Assembly: GCA_013400155.1 (NCBI GenBank)
Contig: VXBM01000233.1
Span: forward strand, 676,182-740,181
Length of the DNA: 64,000 nt
Direction of reading: 5' to 3'
From: Helopsaltes ochotensis
Lineage: Eukaryota > Chordata > Aves > Passeriformes > Locustellidae
The notes beneath the pieces were generated by a model. That model worked only from the letters and a program-made list of their open reading frames with translations, was not told the DNA's origin and ran no database searches. Both the position numbers and the translations under genes were made by a program. Positions 13,645-24,432 of the stretch are shown here, in pieces; position 1 is the first letter of the stretch, and the number at the start of each line of letters is the position of its first letter.

Positions 13645-14962
13645 AATAATACAAAGATTACGGAAAGAGCTTAGCACTACAAACTGTCAATAGCTTTTCC
13701 AATAGGATAGCATAAAAATGCTATGAATGGAAGGGTCAATGTCATTTCACTTTTTTGAAGACCTAATCTAAAGCCCAACAGAGTCCTTAGAAGTCATCTT
13801 AGAACATTCCAAACACCTAGCTATATTAGCAATTATTTTGGTTAATAGATCAAGTAAAAAAATTCAGTTCATACTTGCCATTGATAGCATTTATTTTATA
13901 TAAATATAATGTTTATCCATCTGTGAGCAGAAGTTATTCTGCATTAAAGCTTCTTCAGTAAACCCTTACATTTCAAATATTTCTTTTCAGATAGTGCAAG
14001 AGACTTAAAAATCAGCCAACACACCTGAGCACACAGATACACATCTATAAACTCATATACATATACAAATCATTTCTGCATCTTCAGTGCTTTGGCATGT
14101 CACAGGACTGTTGCATGCAAGCCTGAGTGAAACATAATGGTAGAATAATTAAAGACAGCCTAAGTTAATCACTTAATTTCTTGATTAGCTATTGAACATC
14201 CTTGTAATAAGGATGAGAAAATGAGTAATTAATGCATCAGAAGAACAATCTCCTTTGCTTCTTTCAATGTCACTATAAACACCTCTAATTTCTGCAGGAA
14301 AAATGGTTCTTGTAAGTCTCGTTGTTAGAGCCATCAAATCTAAGCTCTTATGAACAGATTTGTCTTATGTATATTCATATTGCTTCATATATGTTCACTC
14401 TAAAATTCACACTCTAATTCATATTATCAATGTACATTGATTAAAAAAATAACAGAAACATTCGCATTAACATCAACTCCTGCAGAGGATATTTGTCCCA
14501 TCCAGCAGGAAACCTAACTTTCAGTTACATCAGTTTAAATTGTATGTTGCATTGCTAAAACATAGTGGCCCTGTGTTTTGTTATGCAATCCTTCTAATAT
14601 TATTTGGTTTGAATACCATTTAAAATGTGCATGCTTTCAATACTGTGATAATCCATTGAATTTTCACCTGTTAATAATGACAATTGTCCACAAGGTATCA
14701 ATAAGTACTAAGAGTTCCAATCCGACTTACTTGGCCACTTCCAAGTCAGATAACCATTCTTATAGCTCGAATACTCAGAAATTTTCTGCCTGGTTTCTTC
14801 TAGGAGCTCCTTAGGAAGGTAATGATCAATAGCTGGGTAGCAATCAGAGGCATCTGTCAAATAGAGCAGTAAATGGTTCCCTCTTGACCATAGCCTCCTG
14901 AGCTGTGGACTGCGTTTCCTTCACAGCTCCTGTAATAGGAGCTTTATTGGGGTTTTCCTGAC

Positions 14963-15439
14963 TGTTGAGGTTTAGGAATGGTATTTAATGCCCCCTCCAC
15001 CAGGACTCCAAAACCACATGCCTCTCACTTGCTTCCCCTCCCCCTCTCTTCTGCCCATGGGTGGCCAGAGAGGAGAGCTGGAGGCACAAAAGAAAAAGAT
15101 GACCAGGTGAGATAAGAACCATTTACTGGAAACAGCAACAGGATAAGAAAAGGAACATTAACAGCAACAATATTAATAGCAAAAGCATGCAAAAGACAGA
15201 GTGTGGGACTACCAACCCACCCACAGCCACACCACCCAAACTGCTCCCTCTGGCTGGGACCAGCATTACCCCACTGCTCCATCTGCCAGGCATGTTCCAC
15301 CGGAAAGGAATGCCCCAGCAATGACATGAAATGGCATTGAATAATATTTGGGTCTTGGCCACACTCATACTGTTCCAGGTTCCTCCCCCTCGTAGGTTCT
15401 GCAAAAAATTAACCCTATCCATGATTAAAAACCTTGACA
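14963..15439 (+). mobile_element. Solo LTR of an avian endogenous retrovirus
   Basis: The element starts TGTTGAGGTTTAGG and ends in CCTTGACA, giving the TG...CA ends of a retroviral LTR of about 477 bp. Inside are GGTGAGATAAGAACCATTTA (15106-15125) and, near the 3' end, AAATTAACCCTATCC (15405-15419). Both resemble blocks I know from avian ERV LTRs of the ERVL/ERVK-like groups. The flanks read CTGAC (14958-14962) and ATGAC (15440-15444), a 5-bp target-site duplication with one mismatch. No gag, pol or env sequence lies beside it, so it is a solo LTR left by recombination between two LTRs. Open frames on the minus strand inside it are not genes. Exact family assignment needs a repeat library. 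Confidence 0.65.
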
Positions 15440-15539
15440 ATGACTAAGCTCAGTTGGGAAGGATCAGATTAAAAAGCACGTATTATGCTAAAAACATACT
15501 ATCCTTCTTACCTGCATACATTCTGTGAGTTTAAAAGGA

Positions 15540-15760
15540 AATTAGGCCTACATTTAAATGAATGTTTCTTGATTGTTAAACTTGTTTCAATTTTCGGTGA
15601 TCGTCATTTATAATTTAGCGTGCCTTGCTACTGCGTCAGTAACACAGATTTACTAACGCCTGCATTATACAACTTGTACCACATTTAATTAGGAAATTCT
15701 ATCTGATTGTTAGCACAGTGCATTATGTAAAGAGCACAGCACATTAAACTATTGAGTTCC
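15540..15760. promoter_or_regulatory. Candidate conserved enhancer-like element
   Basis: This is the clearest CpG-retaining block in the AT-rich half of the window. CpGs at about 15595, 15602, 15620, 15635, 15657 and 15764 sit in sequence with few simple runs. Words present include ATTTAAATGAATG, TGCGTCAG (15633-15640), TTTAATTAGG (homeobox-type TAATTA core, 15684-15693) and TCTGATTGTTA. There is no open reading frame of note and no transposon signature. Such texture is typical of deeply conserved non-coding elements near developmental genes, but conservation cannot be seen from one sequence. Confidence 0.3.
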
Positions 15761-17600
15761 TATTCGACAACCCACCTAGAAATGTTCCATCCAATGTTAC
15801 AAAATTTATGACTGCAATAAGTGACTAGAAAGAGTCATTAAAGGGCTGTGGATTTCAAAGCTGTGAATGCACTCACACTGCAAGGTATGAAATATATGTT
15901 CTGGAAGTTCTGAAACAGATGTGCATTTCCTCTAAAATCATTATTGTAGTTTTCTTTCATAGTTGTTGCAACTATAAAAGATCTATTAATCTCTAAGGAA
16001 GGATGTAGGAGAGGGGAATCCTGGTCTGTCAATGTCTGATGAAGGGAAGATTTTGTGCAGTGTGAGAAAAGAAAACATTCTTTTTACAAGCTAAATAGAT
16101 TGTTTCAATATTATTCCAAAGCGGGAATATGGTGGGTTTTTTTAAATAGATCCACACGTGAGAACCTATAATTATCCTTAATTGTATATCTTATTGCACA
16201 TAAGTGATAAAGTTTTCACATAGTCAATACTGTGGTCTTGACCCACTAAAGATTAACCATGTAATATCTGCCTGGGCTGTGAGTTAAAAGTCCTTATAGT
16301 CAGTGTCATTTATTTTAATGAGACAGTGGTGGGTTTAAAATCAAGGTAAACCTGCTAATAGGATTGTTAAGGTCAATGAAGTTATCTCTGACTTCAAGCA
16401 AACTATGTACTTAATGAGCTGGCTGACTCATAGTCTACATCTGAAATTTGATATTAAATTGGACCCATGTACTCATTTTGTCAGTGTCCCTCAATGGTTT
16501 ATGTACATGTTAAAATTACTACAATTAGAAATCATTGTATTCTGGGGACATGAACCAACTTGCCCTAATGTAGAAGAAGGAATAAAAAACTAGAGGCAAA
16601 GAACATTTAAAGAGTTCCCCAACTGTAAATGGCCATTATATTGCAACAGATTTTTCCTTTTAAAAATGTTCCAAATTTAAAGATATTTTTCTATATTTTT
16701 TCCAAAAAGATTTTTTTCCTTCCAGAGTGAAAACCGCTATTGATATATTGCAGCTGTGTTTCCACTTTTACATGAGTATTCTGCTATGCTTTTTTTTTTA
16801 AATTTTATCTTTTTAAAAATCCTTTGTTAATGCAGTTATGTGAGAAAGGGAGTCTTTTTTGGGGCTTGGGGTTTTTTTTAAAGCTGTGATTCATTCCTTA
16901 CTATGAGAGGGACAGTCTTAGAAGCACTAATTTCAATTCCAAAACCAAGGGAGACAGGAGGAAGAACCTTTGTTTCTTTGGGATCATGCTATGGAGATAG
17001 CAGCATGACCTCCTCTGCTGCAATGTTTACACTTGACCAAAGGCAGAGGAAGGAGACAGACTAAGAGGAAACAATAGAGAAAAAGATAAAAGGTATAAGG
17101 ATTAAGAATTAGGCAAGATGCAAGACTTAGGAATCAATAGATGGAGATGGTGCTCAAAGTGCTGCACTTCCTTCTTTCACGACCAGGAGGGAAGCCATCA
17201 AGTGAATAGATATGTTGATAGCTATCAAGGAGTAACTGGCGTGCACTTGAGCACATCCAAGGCAGAACACATCTTTCCTGGAAGCCTGAACAGACTTAGC
17301 CTGAGATACTGGAGCTATTAGAAGTATCACTGTACAAGCTGATGGCTGGGTAACAGCTTTATAGCCAGACTGGCAGAGATGGCTTGGGGCTTCACAGGAA
17401 ATGGGGAAAACTGTGAAAGCAAAATTCACATCCTGACAAAAAGCAAGGGAAAATCCAGCATTTCTGACAATTTTTACCAAATTAAATTGATTTCTTTGAA
17501 ATAAATCTTTCCTTTTAATTTAGATGGGACAGCAGGAGGGAAACTAACTCAGCACTGTGGATTCTGAAACATGCATGTTGGTTTGGATACCTGTATCCAA

Positions 17601-17660
17601 GTCATTACTAGTTTTACTAGTAATTACTAGTAAAAAAATTACTAGTCATTACTAGGCTAG
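17601..17660. repeat. ACTAG repeat cluster with a 24-bp perfect palindrome
   Basis: The pentamer ACTAG occurs five times in 60 bases. At its centre, 17612-17635 is a perfect 24-bp palindrome; each half is TTTTACTAGTAA read inward. The word GTCATTACTAG appears at both ends of the cluster (17601-17611 and 17645-17655), so there is also a direct repeat of about 44-bp period. It could arise by local slippage and inversion or be the footprint of a small mobile element. Confidence 0.7.
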
Positions 17661-18755
17661 TTTTAAAATAAGCTACATTTTCCTTCCTCTTGTGGGGAAA
17701 GCCCCATACAAACTAAATCTAAACAGAGAGTTTCCTGCCAGGAATATGCTCAAGTCCCCCAACACAGGCCAAGCAATAGCATGAGTAATTTCTTGTTTCT
17801 GGGGAGTTTAAGATGAGAGCTCTTACAGTAAAAGTAACAAGCCTTTCCTGCAATGTAAGTGTTCACAGGACATAATAAAGTTCATTTACTTTCAGAGCTT
17901 AATTTTAAAGTGTTGCATTTTAACTTAAACACAGTTTTCCTCTCAGTTATGCTAGCCTCTTCCAACTCTTCCAAGTCAAATAGTACTGTTTAAGAATAAT
18001 CAAATTTCTGCTCCTCTTCATGAGGATATACATATGTATGTTGAAAAATATAAAATCATTTAATGAAACGATGTTATTTACCTACATTTCTTAAAGTCAG
18101 TACAACATTGTGGCTAATGAAACAGAAAGGAGAAAAAGAAACCTTCTAAAGCAGTTAGCAATAAACATTGATAAACATGTCATAGCTAGTTGTTAAAATT
18201 TACTGTGTAATTAGTAATTTTTACATTCCACAATAGGTAAAATAAACAGGACATCTCAAATTCACAGGAATGCCTATTGGCCTAGCAGGTTATATGGACA
18301 GACCTTCAAAAACATCTCACAATCACAACAAACTGTGTGTGTTCCTTCAAATTGATGACCACCAAATAGCCTCAAAGTCAGCTGAGATTTATAGCCAAAT
18401 ACTTTTCCAAACAAAGGAAAAAACTTCTAAATCTGTTATTAGCAGGATGAAAGCTGGGTAAGCTAACCAGGCTCCTTCAAGGGAAGAACCATAATTTAGA
18501 TTCAAGGGTGAAATCAAGCTGTGATCAAGCTCAGTGAAGTGTGACTGGGCAGTCTAGAATAGAGGACAAAAGCATTTCAAGTTGCATCCTGGTTGTAGCT
18601 TACTTTTAAATTGGCATTTCTTCATCTGGTGCTTTTTATAGTAGAAACTGAAAGAAAACAATAGACAGTAGCCTTTTGCTTCGATATAACCAATTTTCTT
18701 CTTATATGCCAGAAAGGACTTTATATTTTGTGTATCCTAGAGACTGTTTGTATTT

Positions 18756-20035
18756 TCAAGGCTTTGAGTGTTTCGATTTGTGAAAGTTTTTCAAGATTGC
18801 AGGATCTGTGGTGCTCTGAAAGGATTGATGCTGACCATAGTGACACCAGCCCCCATGGGTGCATTCCATCAGAGCCCACAGATTTAATGGTGTTAAGTCT
18901 GCTTTTTGACCTCTAACCCAACCCTCTATGACCAAGGGGAAGTCTTCCTTTCTCCAGCATTCTTGTCTTACCTCTGAGGTCTGGGACTGCTGAGAGCCAT
19001 CCTTAGAAATAAAGACTGAGGTAAAGAAGGTGTTCAGTAATTCTGCCTTCTCTGCGTCTTCCATTACCAGGACACCCATCGGATTCATCAGCACTTCAAC
19101 ATATCCCTAATCTTCCTTTTGCTGCTGATGTACCTGCAGAAGCCCTTCTTTTTGTCCTTGAGGTACTTTGCAAGTCGCAATTCCAGGTGGGTCTTGGCCT
19201 TCCTCATTGCATCCCTGCATATTTTGACAATGTTCAAATAGCCCTTCTGGCCCTTCCCTTTTTCCACATGCCATAGATTTCTTTCTTGCCTTTGAGACAT
19301 ACTAGGAGCTCTCTGATAATCCATGTAGGTCTCCTGCTCCTTTTGCCTGATTACTTTATCATGAAGATACATTGGTCTTGACCTTAGAGAAAGTAGCTCT
19401 TAAACATTGGTCATGTCTAAAGGACATCCTTCTCTTCTAGAGCCATAACACATGTGATTCCTCTTAGCAGGTCCTTCAAGAGACCAAAGCTAGCTTTCTG
19501 GAAGTTTAGGGTTCTAGTCTTGTTTACTGATTTGCTTGCCCTGTGCAGGATCCCGAGTTCCACCATCTCATGGCTACCTGTTTATTACAGGCGGTCTGTA
19601 ATAAACACCCACAAGTGTCACTCATATTAGCCTGTCCCTTAATTCTCACCCATAAACCCTCAAATCACGTGTCTGTCCCCAGGTAGATCTTGATATGATC
19701 CAGTTGCCCTTTTACATAAACAGCTACTCTACCACTTCACCTCTCAGATCTGTCCTTTCTAAAAGTACATAGCCATCCATGACAATATTCCAATCATGGA
19801 GCTGTCCCATCCTGGCTCTGTAATTGCAATGAGATCATGGCCTGTGACAGCACATAGGTTTTCAGTTCTTGTTTATTCCCCATGCTGTGTGCATTTGTGC
19901 ACAGGCACTTCAGAAAGGTAATCAAGCAACCAGGTTCCCTAGAAGGAAATGTAATATCACAACTTTTCCTGCTGTTTTCCTCTGAAATCAAATTCTGGGG
20001 AAATTTACCTCCCTCCATGAAGCAGTTGCTTCTCA
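18756..20035 (-). mobile_element. CR1-type LINE fragment, endonuclease and linker region of ORF2
   Basis: The minus strand carries decayed CR1 ORF2. Reading 5' to 3' on the element, the N-terminal part has LKCLCTNAHSMGNKQEL (about 19920-19870), followed by the endonuclease signature HDLIAITEPGWDSS (about 19850-19800) and a frame-shifted VFITDR-like strand near 19590. Next comes the EN-RT linker, with CRDAMRKAKTHLELRLAKYL and KDKKKGFCRYISSKRK (19088-19230). After it come EDAEKAELLNTFFTSVF (about 19020-19070) and a frame-shifted KSVGSDGMHP block near 18870. In CR1 this protein makes the target-site nick and reverse-transcribes its own RNA. Stops and frameshifts show it is dead. The catalytic RT core and the 3' tail are missing, which is unusual because CR1 copies normally keep the 3' end, so later deletion is likely. 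Confidence 0.9.
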
Positions 20036-20049
20036 ACAGATTTACTTTT

Positions 20050-20290
20050 TATAAAAACAAGCATATGGAGTTAGACCAAAAAAGTCATTTGCCTCAATAT
20101 CCTGTCTTAGACAGTGATTGGTATGCTTAAGGAGGTATATATGAGATGGAGACTGCATAAAGGATAATATTTCCTCTGGTACTCCATCTTGGTTTTCAGC
20201 AATTAGGTAGTTACTTCCTGATCTGGATATTATATCTAGACCATTATTCTCCATCACAATTGATATACTACTCAAGAAGTCATCCAGTCC
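20050..20290 (+). repeat. Diverged copy 1 of an unnamed old interspersed repeat
   Basis: The stretch TTTGCCTCAATATCCTGTCT, AGACAGTG, ATTGGTATGCTTAAGGAGG (about 20088-20134) aligns by eye with 51466-51520 (GGCTCAATCCTCTGTCTCC, AACAGCAGCAATAGATGG). I recall similar words, of the type CCCAATATCCTGTCTCC then ACAGTGGCCA, in other sauropsid repeats but cannot name the family. It begins within about 20 bases of the 5' end of the CR1 fragment, so it may be older DNA that the CR1 entered. Confidence 0.45.
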
Positions 20291-20940
20291 ATTTCTGTTG
20301 AATCATGGTGGTTTTAACATATGGGAATTGGTGTTAAAGGAACACAGTTTGTGGCCTCATACACCCTACTACCAAGGAGAATGGTTCCACAAGCAAAACA
20401 ATTTTTCCAGTTCATGCACTTCTTCATGAGTCATAAAGAAACAGAACGATGCCAAAGCAAGGAGCCTGTGAGAAGGGAGGTTGAAAGAAGGAGCTAAGAA
20501 AGTTAAATTCTTACAGATTATTTGCATATTGTATTGCAGTAGGAAAGGCTTAAATAAGGATGAAAAGATAGTATGGGAAGGAAAGGTATTTGCAAGAAAC
20601 AAGAAAGTACCTTTCAAATTGCTGAAATCGTACATGTTCTAATTAATGCAACAAAGGTGTTAATAAAAATTCAGGCATATCAAGTGAAAAGAAAACCAGT
20701 ACAGAATAAACCAGAATTGAAGCTAATAATAAGAAGATAAAATGAAAACTAGTGCTAAATCCTTCACACACATCAGAAGAAACCCACAGACTTTAGGTAG
20801 GGACAGCTGACCATCAGGATATAATACCACAAAAATTATTTGCCTTGACATTCACTGTGAAAATAAGAGAAATTCCCCTTCTTTAACCTTCTCGTAGCAG
20901 GCTCAGCAAAGGGCCTGTCTGAAACTGAAGTGGTTGCAGG
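20291..20940. other. Gene-free spacer between repeats
   Basis: Purine-rich on the plus strand at 20440-20780 (many GAAAG and AAGAA words). No gene, RNA or clear repeat was recognised. Confidence 0.5.
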
Positions 20941-20944
20941 AGGA

Positions 20945-21330
20945 ACATGGAACAAAGTGACAAAACAAACACTAAAACATTACCAGACCTAGATCATGTA
21001 CCCCTAAGAGCTCTAAGACATCTCAAGGATGAAACAGCTAAATTACTAACAGCACCATCTAACTTCTGTTTTAATATTCCCATGGCACTTGAGGACTGGA
21101 GTGCAGCATCTGTGGTATTACAGATGTGATATATTTTTAAAAGCTCTTTTGGGACCAAGAAACCTTTAAGTGTGCCTTCTTTACTGAGGAAATTGCTACA
21201 AGTACAAACTAAGTGTAGAATTAGTAGATATCTTGAGAAATACAGCCTGTCTGGGAAAAGCTAGTGTGGCTTCAGTAAAGGTGAATATTTACCAAGTCGC
21301 TGATCAATATTCATATATACCAGAAATACA
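20945..21330 (+). mobile_element. CR1/L3-like LINE fragment, N-terminal reverse transcriptase region
   Basis: The plus frame from 20947 reads DHVPLRALRHLKDETAKLL, then a spacer, then ALEDWSAASVVLQM. This matches the LINE RT block of the type DGI-PRVLREL...AKPL...PEDWK-ANV-PIFKK. In a shifted frame, about 21215-21290, come RYLEKYSLSGKS and CGFSKG, matching the downstream RYL...L-SQHGF-KG block. At least one stop (after VLQM) and frameshifts make it a relic. It is more diverged than the CR1 tail at 27.6 kb. It precedes a 3' CR1 fragment in the same orientation, 220 bases away, so both may derive from one element that lost the catalytic RT core. Confidence 0.7.
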
Positions 21331-21549
21331 GGTCTTGTTTACATTTATCCTAAAAAGAAAAACCACAGTAGAAGAAAATAGATATAAACAAAATAAATTT
21401 AAACACTTTTTGGTATCTAAGAGTTAGAAAAAAAAATTCCTCCTAAAATACAGTATACTTTTTATGTATTTGTATATTTTAATCGAATAACATTTATCTA
21501 AGCTTTTAGAAAAGTAGTTTCCAATCATAGGCAAAATAATAGATCAGAT

Positions 21550-22297
21550 TCCTTTCTGACCCAGGATATAACCTCATGAAGCTCAACAAGGGGAAGTGCC
21601 AAGTCCTTCAACTTGGAGGAACCACCTGAGGCAGCAGGAGATGATGGAGGGCACCCTGCTGAGAAGCAGCTTTGCAGAAAAGGCCCTGAAGTTGGACACC
21701 CAGTAGACCATGAGCCAACAATGTGTCCTAGCTGGAAAGAAGGCCATCCTGGACTGTATCAGATGAAGTGTTTGGGGGAGGGGATCCTTTCCCTCTGCTC
21801 AGCACAGGTGAGGTCCCTCCCCAGAGTGCTGTGTCCAGGTTTGGGCTCCTCAGTGTGTAACACACATGGACAACATCCAGCAAAGGGCCACAAAGGTAAT
21901 TGAGGGTCTCCAGCAGCTCATGTGTGGGAAAGGCTGAGAGAGCAGGGACCCTTCAGCCTGGGTAGAGAAGGCTCAAGGGGATCTTATTGATCTTATTGAT
22001 GTGTACAAACACCTCAGGAGAGGGTGCAAAGAGGACAGAACCAAACTCTTTAGTGGTGTCCAGCGACAGAGTCAGAAGCAATGGGCACAACCTGAAACAC
22101 AGGAGGGTCCCTCTGAAAATCAGGAACACTTTACTGTGAGAGTGACTGAGCACTGGCACAAGTTACTAAGAGAGGTCTTCATCCCTAGAGATATTCAAAA
22201 CCCCTCTGGGCCACTGGCTCTGGGTGATCACGCTTGAGGAGAAGAGGTTGCACCAAGTGGCCTTCAGAGGTCCATTCCCACCTCAGATATTCTGATA
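21550..22297 (+). mobile_element. CR1 LINE 3' fragment
   Basis: The plus strand follows the CR1 3' region in order: AACCTCATGAAGCTCAACAA (21571-21590), CAAGTCCTTCAACTTGG, CCATGAGCCAACAATGTGTC (21707-21726), GAAGGCCATCCTGGACTG, GTGCTGTGTCCAGGTTTGGG and AGCCTGGGTAGAGAAGGCTC. It closes with AGAGGTCCATTCCCACCTCA and a decayed terminal ATTCTGAT repeat (22266-22294). The family's 3' UTR and octamer tail guide target-primed reverse transcription. Small indels destroy the frame; the 96-codon frame at 21613-21903 is a remnant and not a gene. Confidence 0.92.
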
Positions 22298-23504
22298 TCC
22301 TTAATGCCAGAAGAAAAGGAGAATAAAAAAGAAGCAGAGGCATGATTACCTTCCCAATCCACAAACTTCTTCAGCTCTGGATAAATTGGTATACATTCAT
22401 GGCCAGTTCACTTTTTAATTGTTATAAGAAACAATTCCACTCTGGAGGCTGCCAGCTTTGGATTGGCATTTCTTTCTCTCTCCCTTCTCTTTCTCTTTTG
22501 ATCATTCTCTTCCTGTCCTGGCCATCACAAGCAAAACTATCTCGGTTTCATTTTTGCTGAGAACCCTCTGTCTCAAGATGGGCTTGCTGTAAGAGCCTTT
22601 CCAATTTTTGGTTTAAGAAATTCCTCACCCTTTTCCCCACACTTTATAATTCTGATTAAAACTGAAGAGTCTTATTTCATTGAGGTCGCCTGAATCTGTA
22701 TAGGTTGCACAGGTCATGTGCAATTTTTTTGTTACCTCTCTATACTCTAGTGGTTTCCTGCCAGTAAGAACTTGCAGGGGAAATTTGTCAATGCATTACT
22801 TTAAAACATGGAAAGTTCATGTTATTATGCAGCATTTGTATCAATCTGATTCCTCTGTGATCAATTTGCCATTATACACTTATTAGTTACTTACTTAGTT
22901 CTATTTATTGTTCCTTCTTTTACACAGCCAAATTTTATGCTTATCTGACATTTTTAAACAAATTTACAGAGGAAATGCAACTCTAGGTCACAGCTTTTGG
23001 TGGGGTATTTTTCATTTTTATCCAGGAAATCTGAGTTGAGCTGTTACAATTTCACTTCACAGTTTAATTACCTTGGCTTTAAGAATAACTATCCTGTTGT
23101 TTCTGCTTTCCTGAAGCATTCAGCTGGAGTGACATGTTGTAGTTGTAGCGCCTCCAGTCTGCAGCAGCCCTCCAGCTGAACTAGGCTGGCCAAGAGGAAA
23201 TAACTTGAAAGAATTCATAACTAGGATCTGTTTGACTGATTAATAAAATGTTTTGTTTCTAGTTTCTTATAAGCCCTCATTTCAGAAGCAGCCTTCTTGC
23301 AATTTTCTAACTATGATTTTAAACAACATTTCCGTCTTGGATCCTACTGCTTTATTCCTAACACCCTTGTGCCTCTCTGTGCATGGGCCAGGGATAGAGC
23401 TGCCTGTACTTTGTGACCCAAATCCCTTTGTTCTTCATAGGTGTTACCTGGATCAAGCTCCAGCAATAAAAGGGAGCAGCAAAGACCTGCAGAACAGAGC
23501 TGCT

Positions 23505-23545
23505 CTAAGGTCCCTTCCAATTCACCACATGCTGTGATTCTGCAA
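23505..23545 (+). mobile_element. Short CR1 3' tail relic
   Basis: CTCTAAGGTCCCTTCCAATT followed by TGTGATTCTG matches the last 40 bases of CR1 elements (AAAGGTCCCTTCCAA...GATTCTGTGATTCTG). The sequence upstream could not be matched. Confidence 0.5.
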
Positions 23546-24411
23546 TCAGACCCCAGGACCTGACATACATCAGGAGGGGAGCCAGGCAGAGGGTTCCCTG
23601 TGGAGAAGCAAAGAGAGGAATTTCTCATAGGGTTCCTGCAGCCATTCTACAAGATTTGCCCCTTACAAATAGTTGGATATTGAGGTGTTCAGAGTCTGGT
23701 GAAGACTTACTGATCCCTGTTCTGAAAGCTTAACAATACCATGACACTTACTATTAAGATGCCTTTTTTATATCTACAGGTCTTGTCAATTGGTAAACAC
23801 AAGTATTTTCTTTAAAGTACTGTAATTGCAAGGATTTTTTTTAATATATCTTTCCACTCTCCAAAATGTGGGATTTTTTAAACCCAAATAAACTCTGTGC
23901 ATGCCTAACAATAGCTGAATGCCACAGTTTAGAGAAGCCCTGTGCAAACATTTGTTTTGGCAAAGTTAGTTGCCTGCTCAGTCTGCAGGGAGTAGATTAA
24001 GTCCAGGTAATGAATAGAGCAGTTCCCTGGGAGGGAAAGCAAGAAAAAGTAAAGATTTTGCATTGGGGGTTCTCATAAATTAATAGCAATAGTGTGTGTG
24101 AGAGCATTTTTCTCAATGGGTAGGAGCACATTCAGAGACAGAGACACTCTTGGCAAAGATTTTGGCTGCTGTGCTGGACTGACTAACCTTACCAACTCAC
24201 ACTGAATATTACCATCTGTTATTTGCAACAGTCTGCATGTTGCAGCTGACTCTGTATCACACATTCGTACCCGGCATACCTACCCAGGATTCACAAACAC
24301 TGGATGCTTTCTCCCGACTTCAGTAAATCAAGTGTAGACAGTATCTTTGGCCTAATCCAGAAGGAGGCCATTAATACATTGTTTTGATCGTTGATACAAT
24401 AACCTCATTTC

Positions 24412-24432
24412 CTTTATCTAATCCAGATAAAG
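24412..24432. repeat. Inverted pair of GATA-type words
   Basis: CTTTATCT and AGATAAAG are exact reverse complements around AATCC. Each arm contains a GATA core (AGATAA), so this could be a paired GATA-factor site or chance. Confidence 0.5.

Larger units (their letters stand above)
8991..14957. other. Gene-free AT-rich DNA with one candidate regulatory block
   Basis: No coding exon was found. The open frames at 9408-9650, 10006-10329 and 12263-12571 show no recognisable domain and have competing frames on the other strand. The stretch contains a CpG-retaining block (11040-11400) and an ATAC microsatellite, both listed separately, plus very AT-rich intervals around 13000-13140 and 13560-13620. 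A short hairpin AGCTCCT/AGGAGCT lies at 14925-14943, just before the solo LTR. Confidence 0.55.
15445..18755. other. Gene-free DNA between the LTR and a CR1 fragment
   Basis: No exon recognised. The first 300 bases form a candidate regulatory block (15540-15760) and a palindrome cluster lies at 17601-17660, both listed separately. T-rich tracts occur at 16790-16880. Open frames at 17118-17321 and 17154-17480 overlap on opposite strands and show no domain. Confidence 0.55.

Noticed and set aside
15025..15440. Overlapping minus frames of 100 and 105 codons
   Set aside because: Both lie inside the solo LTR and are antisense shadows of it.
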